Shown here in pieces: positions 18,859 to 29,085 of a stretch of 64,000 nucleotides of DNA (position 1 is its first letter; the number at the start of each line of letters is the position of its first letter). Origin of the DNA: an uncultured Oleiphilus sp. (lineage in GTDB: Bacteria; Pseudomonadota; Gammaproteobacteria; Pseudomonadales; Oleiphilaceae); contig CAJWBE010000012.1 of NCBI GenBank assembly GCA_913020045.1, forward strand, positions 35,783-99,782, given 5' to 3'. The position numbers were made by a program, and so were the translations under genes. Under the pieces are notes generated by a model. That model saw only the letters and a list, made by a program, of their open reading frames with translations. It did not search any database and was not told the DNA's origin.

Positions 18859-19439
18859 AAGTTAATCTCTAGATGTGTGCTAAAGCGAGAAAAATCACTT
18901 TCAGCATCGCTATTTTTCATCACGTCATAACAGGCGAAGGAGGGTAGCGCTGCCATACCAAAAAACCGAAAGTTCATATGTATCGGAAACAATAGATCGT
19001 CCAGACCTTTGCCTTGAAACAGATATTCATCCGCGTTATTGAAGGCCTCTCTCGGTGCATTTAATGTCACCGAGAGCATGTATTTTTTACCGGATAAGGC
19101 GCCACCCACTCCATAGCTTTTCTTGGGAGCGTCTTCGGTGCGACCGTCTCCATTGCAGAGTATGCCGCTCATGCCGGCGCTATATACCTCGTCCATATAT
19201 TTCTTGAAGGTCCAAGGAACGCCCATCCAATTCACCGGCATCTGTAAAAGGATTGTGTCGGCCCACTGATGGTTCTTAAGTGCGTTATCTACGTTCCAGC
19301 CCTCGTCAATTTTTTCTATACGTGTTTCATGCCCTTTAGCGTGTATGTGTGCTGCGGCCTGTTGGACAAGCGTGTGGTTTAAGCGGCCTTCGGAAAATGG
19401 GTAGTGATGGTGGGCGTTAATGATTAGAACATTACTCAT
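18855..19439 (-). CDS. NAD(P)H-dependent flavodoxin-fold quinone oxidoreductase (MdaB-like)
   Basis: LIINAHHHYPFSEGRLNHTLV, LLQMPVNWMGVPWTFKKYMDEVYSAGM. Confidence 0.85.
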   Translation of the reverse strand: MSNVLIINAHHHYPFSEGRLNHTLVQQAAAHIHAKGHETRIEKIDEGWNVDNALKNHQWADTILLQMPVNWMGVPWTFKKYMDEVYSAGMSGILCNGDGRTEDAPKKSYGVGGALSGKKYMLSVTLNAPREAFNNADEYLFQGKGLDDLLFPIHMNFRFFGMAALPSFACYDVMKNSDAESDFSRFSTHLEINF

Positions 19440-19699
19440 GATGTGCTCCTATGCAATTAAAATATTCACGGCGTAATGCCGGTTGAATGGCCATAACTTG
19501 GCAATCACTGGGACTGCCACGTCGGGCAGAATGTTCCAGATAAGTCTTTATGTGTTTTTGGCGTACGCGACCTTTGCGGGTTTTCATGTCTACGCAATAC
19601 GATTTGAGTCATTTTTTATTATTTATATAAGGAACTTTTGGAGGCTTATCCGGCACTTAATGATGCACATAAATGCAGATTAAAAAACTGGAGAACTAC

Positions 19700-20254
19700 A
19701 TGACCGATTTTACAACCTATACGATTGAATCCGCACCGCAAGCCGCTAAGCCTTTGCTAGAGGCTGCAGGTAAGGCCTATGGCTTTGTCCCTAATTTGCT
19801 TGGCACAATGGCGGAATCGCCTGCCTTGTTAGAAGGGTATATGACATTGGCGGGTATTTTTGACAAAGGCACTTTGAGCGAAACCGAGCGTCAAATCATC
19901 TTGATGACCAATAATCGACTAAACGGTTGTCGATATTGTATGGCAGCACACACCTCTATTTCACAAATGGGCGGTGTGAGCGCAGATGTGATTGAGGCTT
20001 TGAGAAATGACAGCCCAATTGCCGATACAAAACTGGAAGCGTTGCGTACCTTTACAGCGGTCATCAATGAACAACGGGGGTGGCCGGAACAGGCCCAAAT
20101 TGAAGCGTTTCTTGATGCAGGTTATACACGCGAGGCTTTGCTTGAAGTGATTTTGGGTACCAGCCTTAAACTCATGTCCAACTATACTAATCACATTGCT
20201 GAAACCCCGGTCGACGATGCGTTTGCTGCCAATGTTTGGTCGCCAAATGTCTAA
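19700..20254 (+). CDS. carboxymuconolactone decarboxylase / AhpD-like family protein
   Basis: GFVPNLLGTMAESPALLEGY, NGCRYCMAAHT CxxC-x3-H motif. Confidence 0.9.
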   Translation: MTDFTTYTIESAPQAAKPLLEAAGKAYGFVPNLLGTMAESPALLEGYMTLAGIFDKGTLSETERQIILMTNNRLNGCRYCMAAHTSISQMGGVSADVIEALRNDSPIADTKLEALRTFTAVINEQRGWPEQAQIEAFLDAGYTREALLEVILGTSLKLMSNYTNHIAETPVDDAFAANVWSPNV

Positions 20255-20420
20255 GGCTAGGATGCCGTAAATAGAAGGGGTGCCGGAAGTACTCGTCGGC
20301 CCAATACGACTAGTTTGGGGCTGGCGAATTACGATCTTTATGTTTCTTATTATGTTTACCGCCTTTTTGGTATCCCGTTTCATCTGATCCCTACGACAGT
20401 TACTACAATAGGAGGAAGCC

Positions 20421-20966
20421 ATGCTTCTCGATACACCACGATGTCATGTTGGCTGGCAGGCGCCAGATTTTACCTTGCAGGACCCGGAGGGAGCGCGCCA
20501 TACGCTTGCTGAGAATTTAGGGGAGAATGGATTGCTGATTGCCTTTATCTGCAACCATTGTCCTTACGTGAAGGCCATTGCAAGGCGGTTTGTTTCGGAT
20601 GCGCAAGCGCTTCAGGTCGAAGGCATCAGTGTGCTTGCGATTATGTCTAACGATTATCGCGCCGTACCGGAAGATAGCCCTGCGAATATGGCTAGGTTTA
20701 GTCAACAGTTCGGCTTTAGCTTTCCTTATTTGGTAGATGAAGAACAAACGGTTGCTAGGGCGTATGGCGCTGTGTGCACCCCTGACTTTTTTGGTTTTAA
20801 TGCTGCGGGAGAACTGCAATATCGTGGGCGGCTGGACGATGCACGGATGGGCGACCCTGCGAATCGAACGAAAGAACTGGTCAGTGCAATGATGCAGATT
20901 AAAGATACCGGTAGAGGACCAGATCAGCAATTTTCCAGTATGGGTTGCTCCATTAAGTGGCGCTGA
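20421..20966 (+). CDS. thioredoxin-fold redoxin/peroxiredoxin-like protein
   Basis: PDFTLQDPEGARHTLAENLGENGLLIAFICNHCPYVKAIARRF, CTPDFFGFNAAGELQYRGRLDD. Confidence 0.85.
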   Translation: MLLDTPRCHVGWQAPDFTLQDPEGARHTLAENLGENGLLIAFICNHCPYVKAIARRFVSDAQALQVEGISVLAIMSNDYRAVPEDSPANMARFSQQFGFSFPYLVDEEQTVARAYGAVCTPDFFGFNAAGELQYRGRLDDARMGDPANRTKELVSAMMQIKDTGRGPDQQFSSMGCSIKWR

Positions 20967-20971
20967 AACGA

Positions 20972-21688
20972 TTAGCTTTCGCCAAACTTTAAAAAGCGAT
21001 ATATGTGCTTCTTCCAAAGACGACTAATGTATTTTGAGCTAGAGACAAATTTTAGCATTGGGCGATCTTGTGCTTTCAGAGTTTGGTGACTGAACTCCTG
21101 TTTGAACCGCACGAGTTTTATACGGTCACTGAAGCGACTCAACTTATATAGCAGCCTGAAAACAGAGAGTTTGCGGTTTGGCCTGATCACCGCGCTGGCA
21201 AAATCTACAATAAAAAGATTTTCTGCTCGATCTAAAATCAGGTTTTTATTTCGAATATCGTTATGGCCGACGCCGAAGAAATGCATCCGTGTGATTGTTT
21301 GATCAATTTTTCGAAGTAGCGTTGCATTATTCTTGAGCAGGCTATTGTCGAGCGTTCTACCTTCTATCAGCTCCATACCAAATCCGAATTGACCATAAGG
21401 ACCCACAAATTTTGGCACACTTGGGTGTTCCTGTAAGCGCTTTATTGCCGCAATCTCGCGTTGAATAAACCATTTGCACAAGGTGGCCCTGAGCAGCGGA
21501 TGAGAGGCAGAGTAGTCTTTAACGACAACACATTTACCATCGATAGTTGTGATAAAAACGGTCGCTTTAAGTGACGATTGTGATCGTTGCAGAACCTGTC
21601 CAGGCTTGCAGCAGCTCGGGGTGTTGACTGCAGGCTGTCTAACATCGAAACGCGATTGATCCATGTCTCCTAGATGAACTTTTAGCAT
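20972..21688 (-). CDS. RIO/LPS-kinase-like small protein kinase
   Basis: VVVKDYS, GMELIEGRTLD, GVGHNDIRNKNLILD, FIVDFASA catalytic-core motifs. Confidence 0.75.
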   Translation of the reverse strand: MLKVHLGDMDQSRFDVRQPAVNTPSCCKPGQVLQRSQSSLKATVFITTIDGKCVVVKDYSASHPLLRATLCKWFIQREIAAIKRLQEHPSVPKFVGPYGQFGFGMELIEGRTLDNSLLKNNATLLRKIDQTITRMHFFGVGHNDIRNKNLILDRAENLFIVDFASAVIRPNRKLSVFRLLYKLSRFSDRIKLVRFKQEFSHQTLKAQDRPMLKFVSSSKYISRLWKKHIYRFLKFGES

Positions 21689-22041
21689 ACTGTTCCCCGC
21701 ATATATTGAATTGCGAAAGCGCCTGACAGCAGTGCTTCTATTTGTTGTCAGGGCGTTTCGGTGACCGCCTTTTTAGCGGTGATTGCTTGGCGGTTTCCAT
21801 CGTACATGCGTCTCTCAAAGGCATGATTGGAAAGGCGCTCTTGGGACAGACGATGCTTTGGTATTGTTCCTTTAAAATGGAGGGAGTCCTTAGTTTCGTT
21901 CAAATAAAGAAAGAGGATTAGCTAAATGCTAGGTGTGGAAGAATAGTGAAGTGTCGCGTAACGACTGTCGTCTTTTGCTATGCAATTTCGTTCAGGTGGG
22001 CGGCGATTCCAATGTTTATATTCGTAGATGCCTATTAATCA

Positions 22042-22884
22042 TTAGCGCGTCGTTGACTTGCTTTCGGAGTCGAGTTTGAGCCACTGCTTGGGGGTCAGAC
22101 CAAAGCGTTTTTTAAAAACTCTCGCGAGGGACGAAGCTGACTCATAACCAACTGCATTTGCGACAATGCCAGCAGCTCTGTTTTTCTTGAGTAAGATTTT
22201 CGCAGTGCTTAGCCTAAGTTCGGTGACGTATTCCATGGGAGGCAGCCCCACGGTTTGCTTAAACAGCGCAGAAAACTTTGAACGGGACATCGCCGTCTTT
22301 TCCGCCATTTTTTCGAGGGTCCAGTCGTGGTCAGGATTTTTTTGGAGTGCTTTGAGCAATGGAGCTAAGCCTGGATGTGTGCTGCCGGAAACTAGCCCCA
22401 ACTCAACTAGACCTCGATCAATAACAAAGCGCAGCAACTGCACCATAAATATGTCGCACAGCCTGTCGATCATAACCTGCCTGCCATCACGCTTCTCGAA
22501 GGCTTCTTCAAATATTCGTCGCACGGTATCGCTTAAGTCGATGTCATCCTTCACCTCAATGCATATAAATTTAGGGAGGTGTTCAATGAGAAGTCCTCTC
22601 TGGTGGTTGGGGATTTTTACCGTGGCGCATACGAGCTCGGCGTCGTCCGGTTGTTTGATCCTGATGCGGTGCTTTATGCCCTCCGGTATGAAAATTACGG
22701 AAGAAGGGCCTAGTTTTATTTCGTGATTTTCGTCCGTTAGCAGAGACAATGAGCCCTGCCTTAAAAAGTGCAATACGCTACCTTGCGTTTCTTCATCAAA
22801 GACCTGCAGCCCACATAATTTTCCACTAAAAAACACCTCGGCATTGAAGTTCAGACTTTGTAGCAATGTGCTCAGCGTATCCAT
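22042..22884 (-). CDS. AraC family regulator with N-terminal cupin
   Basis: C-terminal HTH AEKTAMSRSKFSALFKQTVGLPPMEYVTELRL..VGYESASSLARVFKKRFGLTPKQW. Confidence 0.9.
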   Translation of the reverse strand: MDTLSTLLQSLNFNAEVFFSGKLCGLQVFDEETQGSVLHFLRQGSLSLLTDENHEIKLGPSSVIFIPEGIKHRIRIKQPDDAELVCATVKIPNHQRGLLIEHLPKFICIEVKDDIDLSDTVRRIFEEAFEKRDGRQVMIDRLCDIFMVQLLRFVIDRGLVELGLVSGSTHPGLAPLLKALQKNPDHDWTLEKMAEKTAMSRSKFSALFKQTVGLPPMEYVTELRLSTAKILLKKNRAAGIVANAVGYESASSLARVFKKRFGLTPKQWLKLDSESKSTTR

Positions 22885-23092
22885 CAGGTTCCATTGGTTT
22901 TAGATATGGATGATTGGCCTCTTTTTCTGGACGTTTGGAAGCCATTCGTTGGGGTAATCATCGTAACTTTCTTATCCAGGAAATCACTAAATGCAATTCG
23001 AGTGAACATTTTGCATGCAGGTGACTACTAACACGACAAGGACAGCAACTAGCGTCCTTGAAACGTTAACTCAAGCAATGAAGGAATTAAAT

Positions 23093-23569
23093 ATGAATAT
23101 GTCAAAAACCTTGAAACTAATCGCTGCGACTGCTGCGCTGATTGTTAGCAGCCTAAGCTTTGCAGCTTCAAGCAACATTGGCCAAAACGATGTCGCTATA
23201 CACGGCTATGACCCTGTGGCCTATTTTACGGCCGACCGTGCGGTAGAAGGGTCGGCTAAGTATACGGCGACCCACGATGGAGCTATCTATCGTTTTTCCA
23301 GCGCAAAGAACCGTGACCTGTTTAAGTCGAATACGGACAAGTATGCACCTCAATTTGGTGGTTACTGTGCGATGGGTGTTGCCTTGAACAAGAAGTTGGA
23401 TGTTGATCCAGATGCATTTCATATAGCGGATGGAAAACTGTATTTGAACCTGAACAAAGCGGTACAGAAAAAATGGTTCGAAGATGTTCCGGGTAACATT
23501 AAATCTGCCGACCGAATCTGGTCTGGCATTGAGGATCTGACTGTTGCGGCTGTGAACGCAGAGGACTAA
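23093..23569 (+). CDS. exported YHS domain-containing protein
   Basis: Signal peptide, IHGYDPVAYFTADRAVEGSAKYTATHDGAIYRFSSAKNRDLFKSNTDKYAPQFGGYCAMGVALNKKLDVDP. Confidence 0.9.
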   Translation: MNMSKTLKLIAATAALIVSSLSFAASSNIGQNDVAIHGYDPVAYFTADRAVEGSAKYTATHDGAIYRFSSAKNRDLFKSNTDKYAPQFGGYCAMGVALNKKLDVDPDAFHIADGKLYLNLNKAVQKKWFEDVPGNIKSADRIWSGIEDLTVAAVNAED

Positions 23570-23674
23570 GCGCCTATAGCGCCCGCTTGCGAAGAAAGCA
23601 TTTTAGCGGGCGCAGGTATTAAACAAACCGGTGTATCCGGTCCAAGAATTTGAAACTTGTAGTGTGAGGAAGAA

Positions 23675-23962
23675 ATGATGAACAAAAAACAACGTATTGC
23701 TACGGCTGCATTGGCATTGGCTTTGACTAGTATTTCTGTTGTTCCCGCGCATGCTGGCGGCAAGGAGAAATGTTATGGCGTTTCATTGGCGGGTCAAAAT
23801 GATTGTGGAAACCTGGCTGGAACGCATTCCTGCGCGGGTCAGTCCACAGTGGATAACGATCCAGGCGAGTGGAAGCTAGTTAGTAAAGGTACCTGCAAGA
23901 GTGTGGGCGGCATGTTGAAAGCCGAAGCCAAAAAACGCTATGCCGAAGAGCAAAATTCTTAG
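23675..23962 (+). CDS. bufA: bufferin-type RiPP metallophore precursor (BufA1/DUF2282 family)
   Basis: Signal peptide + [44 protein letters not shown] four-Cys core; next to DUF692 gene. Confidence 0.9.
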   Translation: MMNKKQRIATAALALALTSISVVPAHAGGKEKCYGVSLAGQNDCGNLAGTHSCAGQSTVDNDPGEWKLVSKGTCKSVGGMLKAEAKKRYAEEQNS

Positions 23963-23992
23963 GCTCACACTGCATCTCGACAGGAGAGAGCG

Positions 23993-24904
23993 ATGTCTCG
24001 TTTAAATCACACAAGCAGTGGGAATGAACAGCACCTAGGGAAAGTGGGGGTCGGCTTGCGGCATCCACATTTTCGAGAAGCGTTGGAAGAGACACCTAGA
24101 ATTGATTTTGTTGAGGTGCACGCTGAGAACTTTTTTTCGCAAGGCGGCCTCAGTCAAGCAATGCTGGCTGAGGTTCGTGATCGTTACGAAATAAGTTTGC
24201 ATTCGACTTCCATGGGGCTCGGTTCTGCTCAGGGAGTTAATTCGGTTTATCTTGAAAAACTGGCCTCATTGATTGGGCAGATAGAACCCGTTTTGGTATC
24301 GGACCATGCCTGTTTCGCATGGAGTCAATTAGGTGAACATAACGTGCATGCTGGTGACCTGCTGCCACTGGAGTTTTCTCGGCGGAGTCTACATGTTCTC
24401 GCGGATAATGTTGATCGTGTTCAGCAGCAGATAGGGCGACGTATCTTGGTTGAGAACCTATCTTCCTATGTTGATTTTGGTAACTCTGACATGCGTGAAA
24501 CCGAGTTTTTGACAGCGCTGGTTGAGCGCAGTCAGTGTGGCCTGTTGGTAGATCTGAATAATCTATTGGTAAACGCCAATAATTTTGGAAGGTCGGACCC
24601 GCTTGCGCTGGCGAAGAATTGGCTTGATGCAATTCCGGCGGCGGCAGTGGGAGAGTTTCACCTAGCCGGTTATACGCCGGTGGCAAAAGATGAGCTAATT
24701 ATTGACGACCACAGTCGTGAAGTTTCCTCTTCTTGTTGGGAGCTGTACGGCTACGCCCTCGATCGTTTTGGTGCGGTGACAACTCTCGTCGAATGGGATA
24801 ATGACTTACCTGAGTGGCAAACGTTATTGGCTGAGGCGGAGAAAGCTCGCGCAATGATGGGGCAAATATTCCTGACACAAGCGGAGCAAGTACGTGAGGC
24901 CTGA
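23993..24904 (+). CDS. bufB: DUF692/MNIO family post-translational modification enzyme (BufB)
   Basis: GVGLRHPHFREALEETPRIDFVEVHAENFF, SLHSTSMGLGS, DHACFAW, LLVDLNNLLVNANN, EWDNDLPEW. Confidence 0.95.
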   Translation: MSRLNHTSSGNEQHLGKVGVGLRHPHFREALEETPRIDFVEVHAENFFSQGGLSQAMLAEVRDRYEISLHSTSMGLGSAQGVNSVYLEKLASLIGQIEPVLVSDHACFAWSQLGEHNVHAGDLLPLEFSRRSLHVLADNVDRVQQQIGRRILVENLSSYVDFGNSDMRETEFLTALVERSQCGLLVDLNNLLVNANNFGRSDPLALAKNWLDAIPAAAVGEFHLAGYTPVAKDELIIDDHSREVSSSCWELYGYALDRFGAVTTLVEWDNDLPEWQTLLAEAEKARAMMGQIFLTQAEQVREA

Positions 24905-25670
24905 ACACTCGATAGTTGACCAACAACAGAGGGAGTTGATTGCCATGATTTTTAGTTTGGAATGTTCTGCGGAAGGAGCTGCGTCCGTCACGTTTAATAA
25001 GGGCTTGAGAATCTATCAGAATAATTTGCTAATGACGGCCGCAAGGGCCTTGTCATTGGCCTATCCGGTGATTGAACGGATGCTAGGTGATGACGCGATG
25101 GTTGCGCTCGCCCGTGAGATGTTGCGCCGCACACCGCCTTCAACTGGAGCTTGGGGAGAGTGGGGTGACAACTTGAGTGCCTTGATTAGCTCTACGCCTT
25201 TGATCAACGAACACCCTTACCTCGCTGATGTCGCTCGACTTGAATGGCTTATGCACCGGGCTTCTCGTAGTGCTTCACCTATGCTTCAAGTCGGCTCATT
25301 ATCAAGACTTTCAGAGGAGACTTTGGAGTCAGTTTACCTGCGCTTGTCGGCGTCTGTCGGTCTACTCAATAGCGCATTTCCGGTGGATGTTTTGTGGGAC
25401 GCGCATCAATCAAATGGAGAGCCTTTTTGCCTGGACGAGCGTGCTTTGGCAAGCGCGTTGCGTAAACAAAGTGGTGAATCTTTTCTTATGGTCTATCAGC
25501 AAAATCAGGTGGCTCATATGAAACGCATACCGGTTGAGGAGTACCGCTGGCTGGTAGATGTGGAATGCGGTCTTAGCCTGTCGGAGCTGTTTGATCGCCA
25601 TTCGGACTTCGATTTTATTCATTGGCTGTCGGACGCCGCACAAAGCGGCGTATTGGACAGTTTGGATTAG
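24894..25670 (+). CDS. bufC: BufC/HvfC-like DUF2063 partner protein
   Basis: Overlaps bufB; RIYQNNLLMTAARALSLAYPVIERMLGDDAM; canonical partner position. Confidence 0.9.
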   Translation: MRPEHSIVDQQQRELIAMIFSLECSAEGAASVTFNKGLRIYQNNLLMTAARALSLAYPVIERMLGDDAMVALAREMLRRTPPSTGAWGEWGDNLSALISSTPLINEHPYLADVARLEWLMHRASRSASPMLQVGSLSRLSEETLESVYLRLSASVGLLNSAFPVDVLWDAHQSNGEPFCLDERALASALRKQSGESFLMVYQQNQVAHMKRIPVEEYRWLVDVECGLSLSELFDRHSDFDFIHWLSDAAQSGVLDSLD

Positions 25671-25731
25671 CGTTTTAAACGCTCGATAGTTGCGCACAAA
25701 TGTGCGCGTTAATAGAACGGAGGAATGGATT

Positions 25732-26190
25732 ATGTACCAACAAGTGAATCAATTTTATACCCTATACCAAAAGGGGGCGGCGGGGCTTGCCCGTTTGCAT
25801 TCGGCGGTGGCGCTTGCAGCAAGGTTGTATATTGCCCAAGTGTTTTTTAGTGCCGGTTTGACCAAAATTCAGGACTGGGATACGACCTTGTTTTTATTTG
25901 AAGAGGAGTATCACGTGCCTTTCCTTTCCTTTGAGTTGGCAGCTTATTTGGCAACGATTGGTGAACTACTGTTGCCCGCACTATTATTTGTTGGCTTACT
26001 CACCCGGTTCTCGGCTTTGGGTTTATCTGTTGTCAATGTTGTCGCGGTAATAAGCCTGATCGAAATTGCGCCCGCAGCGCTATATCTTCACGTTGTTTGG
26101 GGGCTTTTACTCGCTCAAGTAGCGATTTATGGTGGTGGGTTTTTATCCCTTGATCGACCGCTAAAAAATTATTTTCGAAACCAGATGTAA
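25732..26190 (+). CDS. DoxX family membrane protein
   Basis: RLYIAQVFFSAGLTKIQDWDTTLFLFEEEYHVPFL, LLLPALLFVGLLTRFSALGL. Confidence 0.9.
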   Translation: MYQQVNQFYTLYQKGAAGLARLHSAVALAARLYIAQVFFSAGLTKIQDWDTTLFLFEEEYHVPFLSFELAAYLATIGELLLPALLFVGLLTRFSALGLSVVNVVAVISLIEIAPAALYLHVVWGLLLAQVAIYGGGFLSLDRPLKNYFRNQM

Positions 26191-26442
26191 CGGTAGTTCG
26201 GTGACCCGGTCAGCCTGCTACGTTCTGGCTGTCCGGTTCGCCTTTCATTGCAGTTCCAGCTCCCGCAAGACTCCTCACTTTAAACTTTATTTGTTAGCCC
26301 TTAGCCGACGAAAAGATATTATTTGGCTACTGCTTACTATGGATAAACAAATCGTCGACCTTATCTTCAACCGGTAAGGCATCCAGAAGTAGGCCGACGT
26401 CGTCTATTGATGGGGGGGAGTTGTTCTCTGGTAGGGGCTGGG

Positions 26443-27366
26443 TCAGGTGTTCCCTTCGAAAAGATTGCCATACTGCAATAGTTTTTCACTAATGTAGGAA
26501 TATAGTTTTCCCATTCGCGCGGTGCGCCTTGAATCTGGATGCATCAATACCCATACAGCGCTGGACTGAAAGGATTGCGTGCGAGGCATCTTCATCAGAG
26601 CTGAGTCTCTATCACCTATAAAACAGGGCAACAGTGCCATTCCCATGCCTGCTTTGGCGGCCTCATATTGCAGGGCCGTCTGGTCGATGTGGTGGTGACA
26701 GACGGCCTGCTTGTAGGGCGCATGTTCCGTGTATTTGTCCAGTTCCAGAGGGTTGATATCTGCCAGCCAGCGTAGACCAGGTGGTTCTTTGTGGTTGTCG
26801 CTGAATGAAGGTGCGGTTTGCTGTATGTATGTACGCGAAGCGTAAATAGACTGTGAATAACCTGAAATACGTCGTCCAACCAGGTGCTCTGGTGGGTAGT
26901 TAGTAACCCGAATCGCAATATCGGCCTCTCGTTTGGAAAGGTTCAGTTCGTGCTCTGATGAGAGTATCTCTATTTTAATGCTAGGGTATCTTTCCCCAAA
27001 GTCCGCCAGATCCTGCATCAATAAATTGCTCAGAAAAGGAGAGCAAACGGTTAGGCGAATATTGCCTTCTAGGTCAGAATTTCGGGAGAAAATTTGTTTG
27101 TTGAGTTCGTGAAACTCACTTTCAATACGCTGGGCATGGCTTAAAACAGCGGTTCCGACCTTCGTAATCGAGTAGCCTGACGGAAGTTTCTCGAACAAAT
27201 GCGTATCGAGCTCCTTTTCCAGGGAATGTATCCGTCGGGAAACCGTAGACTGGTTGACTCCTAAGAGAGGTGCTGCTGCACGCACAGATCCTTCTGACGC
27301 GACGGCGAGAAAAATCTTTAGGTCATCCCAGTTCAGTGCTGCTGGTGCTAGGTTTTTTTCGCTCAT
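26443..27366 (-). CDS. LysR family transcriptional regulator
   Basis: FLAVASEGSVRAAAPLLGVNQSTVSRRIHSLEKELDTHLFEK. Confidence 0.9.
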   Translation of the reverse strand: MSEKNLAPAALNWDDLKIFLAVASEGSVRAAAPLLGVNQSTVSRRIHSLEKELDTHLFEKLPSGYSITKVGTAVLSHAQRIESEFHELNKQIFSRNSDLEGNIRLTVCSPFLSNLLMQDLADFGERYPSIKIEILSSEHELNLSKREADIAIRVTNYPPEHLVGRRISGYSQSIYASRTYIQQTAPSFSDNHKEPPGLRWLADINPLELDKYTEHAPYKQAVCHHHIDQTALQYEAAKAGMGMALLPCFIGDRDSALMKMPRTQSFQSSAVWVLMHPDSRRTARMGKLYSYISEKLLQYGNLFEGNT

Positions 27367-27559
27367 CAGTTTACGTTTGGTGATGACTGGTTAACCCGTC
27401 ATATCACAAGGCCATATCGCTTGATAATGCCATGCTTGCCGGGAGTGAATCATCTTGTAAGAGTGATGTGGCTCGAAAAATGTTCCAGAAAACTAGATGG
27501 TTAAAAAAACAGGTACCGGGAGGGCACCTGTAACAACAATCGACTCTGATCTTCGTTGT

Positions 27560-28492
27560 TTAAAAGGAGTGCTCGAGGCCGATTCCGCCCCAGCTACTTT
27601 CATTGTCGAGGTCGTCTTCTAGGTCTGTGTAGAAGGCAAACACCTTGGTAGATTCCGCCAGTTTATAGTCAACCCCTAAAGAATAGTTTTCGGCGCCTTC
27701 GCTACGAATGTCAGACTCCCCCCATTGTGCCTTGAACGTGGTTTTATCCCAGGTATATGCGGTGCTTAGGAGATAGGCGTCTTCGCTGTTTGAAACTCCT
27801 TCGGATAGCTCAGCTTCTTCCCATAGGGCGCCTAGCGATAAGCCTCCAAAGCGGTATTGTCCGGCAACACGTGTTACGTCATAACCTTCTACTTCATAGT
27901 CATACGAGGCACCGAAATAGATGCTGCCATCGTCGTAAGCTAAAGAGCCTGAGTAACCGTCGTCAACATCGTCCTGCTCGCTGGCGACTACGGCAATAGC
28001 GCCGGAAAGGCTGGCAATCGTTGGTGTTTGGTACATTACGATGTTGTCGGCACGTACTTCGCCTTGAAGCAGCGTCTTGATATCGCCATTCAGGTCGCTG
28101 AACAAGTCGATTTCCTTCTGGATCAATTTAGTGGGTGTGTCGTGCTTACCGCCGATAATTGTGCCCCAATTTCCGGCTAGACCGACATAAGTATTTCGCT
28201 GGGTTAGGGTGCGATCGTTATCATCGTCGCCATCATCGGTTTGAACCTCGTATTCGATTTGATAAATGGCATTTAAGGAGTGCGACTCGTTAAGTGCCGC
28301 GTGGCCTTTCAAACCGATGCGTGATGCGTTGCTTCTTAGTTCGGTTTTGTCGTTGTTGTTTTCGTCACTTGATTGCAGGCTTACGTTAATTTTCCCGTAA
28401 AGCTCAGCTTCAACAGGTAGGGTTACCTCAGCAACTGAAAGGGAGGATATTACAAGGCCAGCAAAAGCTGTTGTGATTAGTTTTGCGTTCAT
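27560..28492 (-). CDS. Gram-negative porin
   Basis: Signal peptide, VEAELYGKINVSLQSSD, RNTYVGLAGNWGTIIGGKHDTP, terminal Phe. Confidence 0.9.
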   Translation of the reverse strand: MNAKLITTAFAGLVISSLSVAEVTLPVEAELYGKINVSLQSSDENNNDKTELRSNASRIGLKGHAALNESHSLNAIYQIEYEVQTDDGDDDNDRTLTQRNTYVGLAGNWGTIIGGKHDTPTKLIQKEIDLFSDLNGDIKTLLQGEVRADNIVMYQTPTIASLSGAIAVVASEQDDVDDGYSGSLAYDDGSIYFGASYDYEVEGYDVTRVAGQYRFGGLSLGALWEEAELSEGVSNSEDAYLLSTAYTWDKTTFKAQWGESDIRSEGAENYSLGVDYKLAESTKVFAFYTDLEDDLDNESSWGGIGLEHSF

Positions 28493-29085
28493 TTTTTGCG
28501 TCTCTTAATAGAGTTGGTGATTCACCACGGCATGTTTGTTCGGCTGCCAAGGCATCAAAGGGTGCAGATCGAAATTGGATCGATAGAAAGCATATGGAAA
28601 TGTATGGAGGGCAGGAATCCCAGTTAGTGCAACGGGGGGTTGCAATATTGCGCCGTTGCAGGCGCTCGTCACTGGTTTTTAAGCGCTAAACCTGAGAGGG
28701 CTTTTACGTAGAGTCGCATCGAAAATGTAATCAATTTTCTAGCTTGTGTGGTGCGTAGCAGCTTTCTGAATGCCGGCTGTAGATTTGCATTCCAGGCCAA
28801 CCCACCGGTTGCACTGAATATTGACTCGCCTGCACTCTCTCGAATCCCAGATACGCTTAGGTTTCTATGCTCTCGCTGAGGATCAACTCAACATGCAAAT
28901 ATTGACAATTGTTGGATCAATATTCGGTGACGTTCAACAAGTTTGGCTAGGTTGTAATAAAAGTGCTTACGCTAGTCATTCGAGTTTTGGAGCTAAAGCG
29001 CTACTTTCTCTCGTGACTGAGGATCGTAAGCAGTAATACAAAAGCGTTCCCTATGGGGTGGTGAGACCGAGTTTGTTTCCCCGAC

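Noticed and set aside
23675-25670. bufABC as a new RiPP system
   Set aside because: Matches the already described bufferin/MNIO layout; only the YHS association was kept as a finding.
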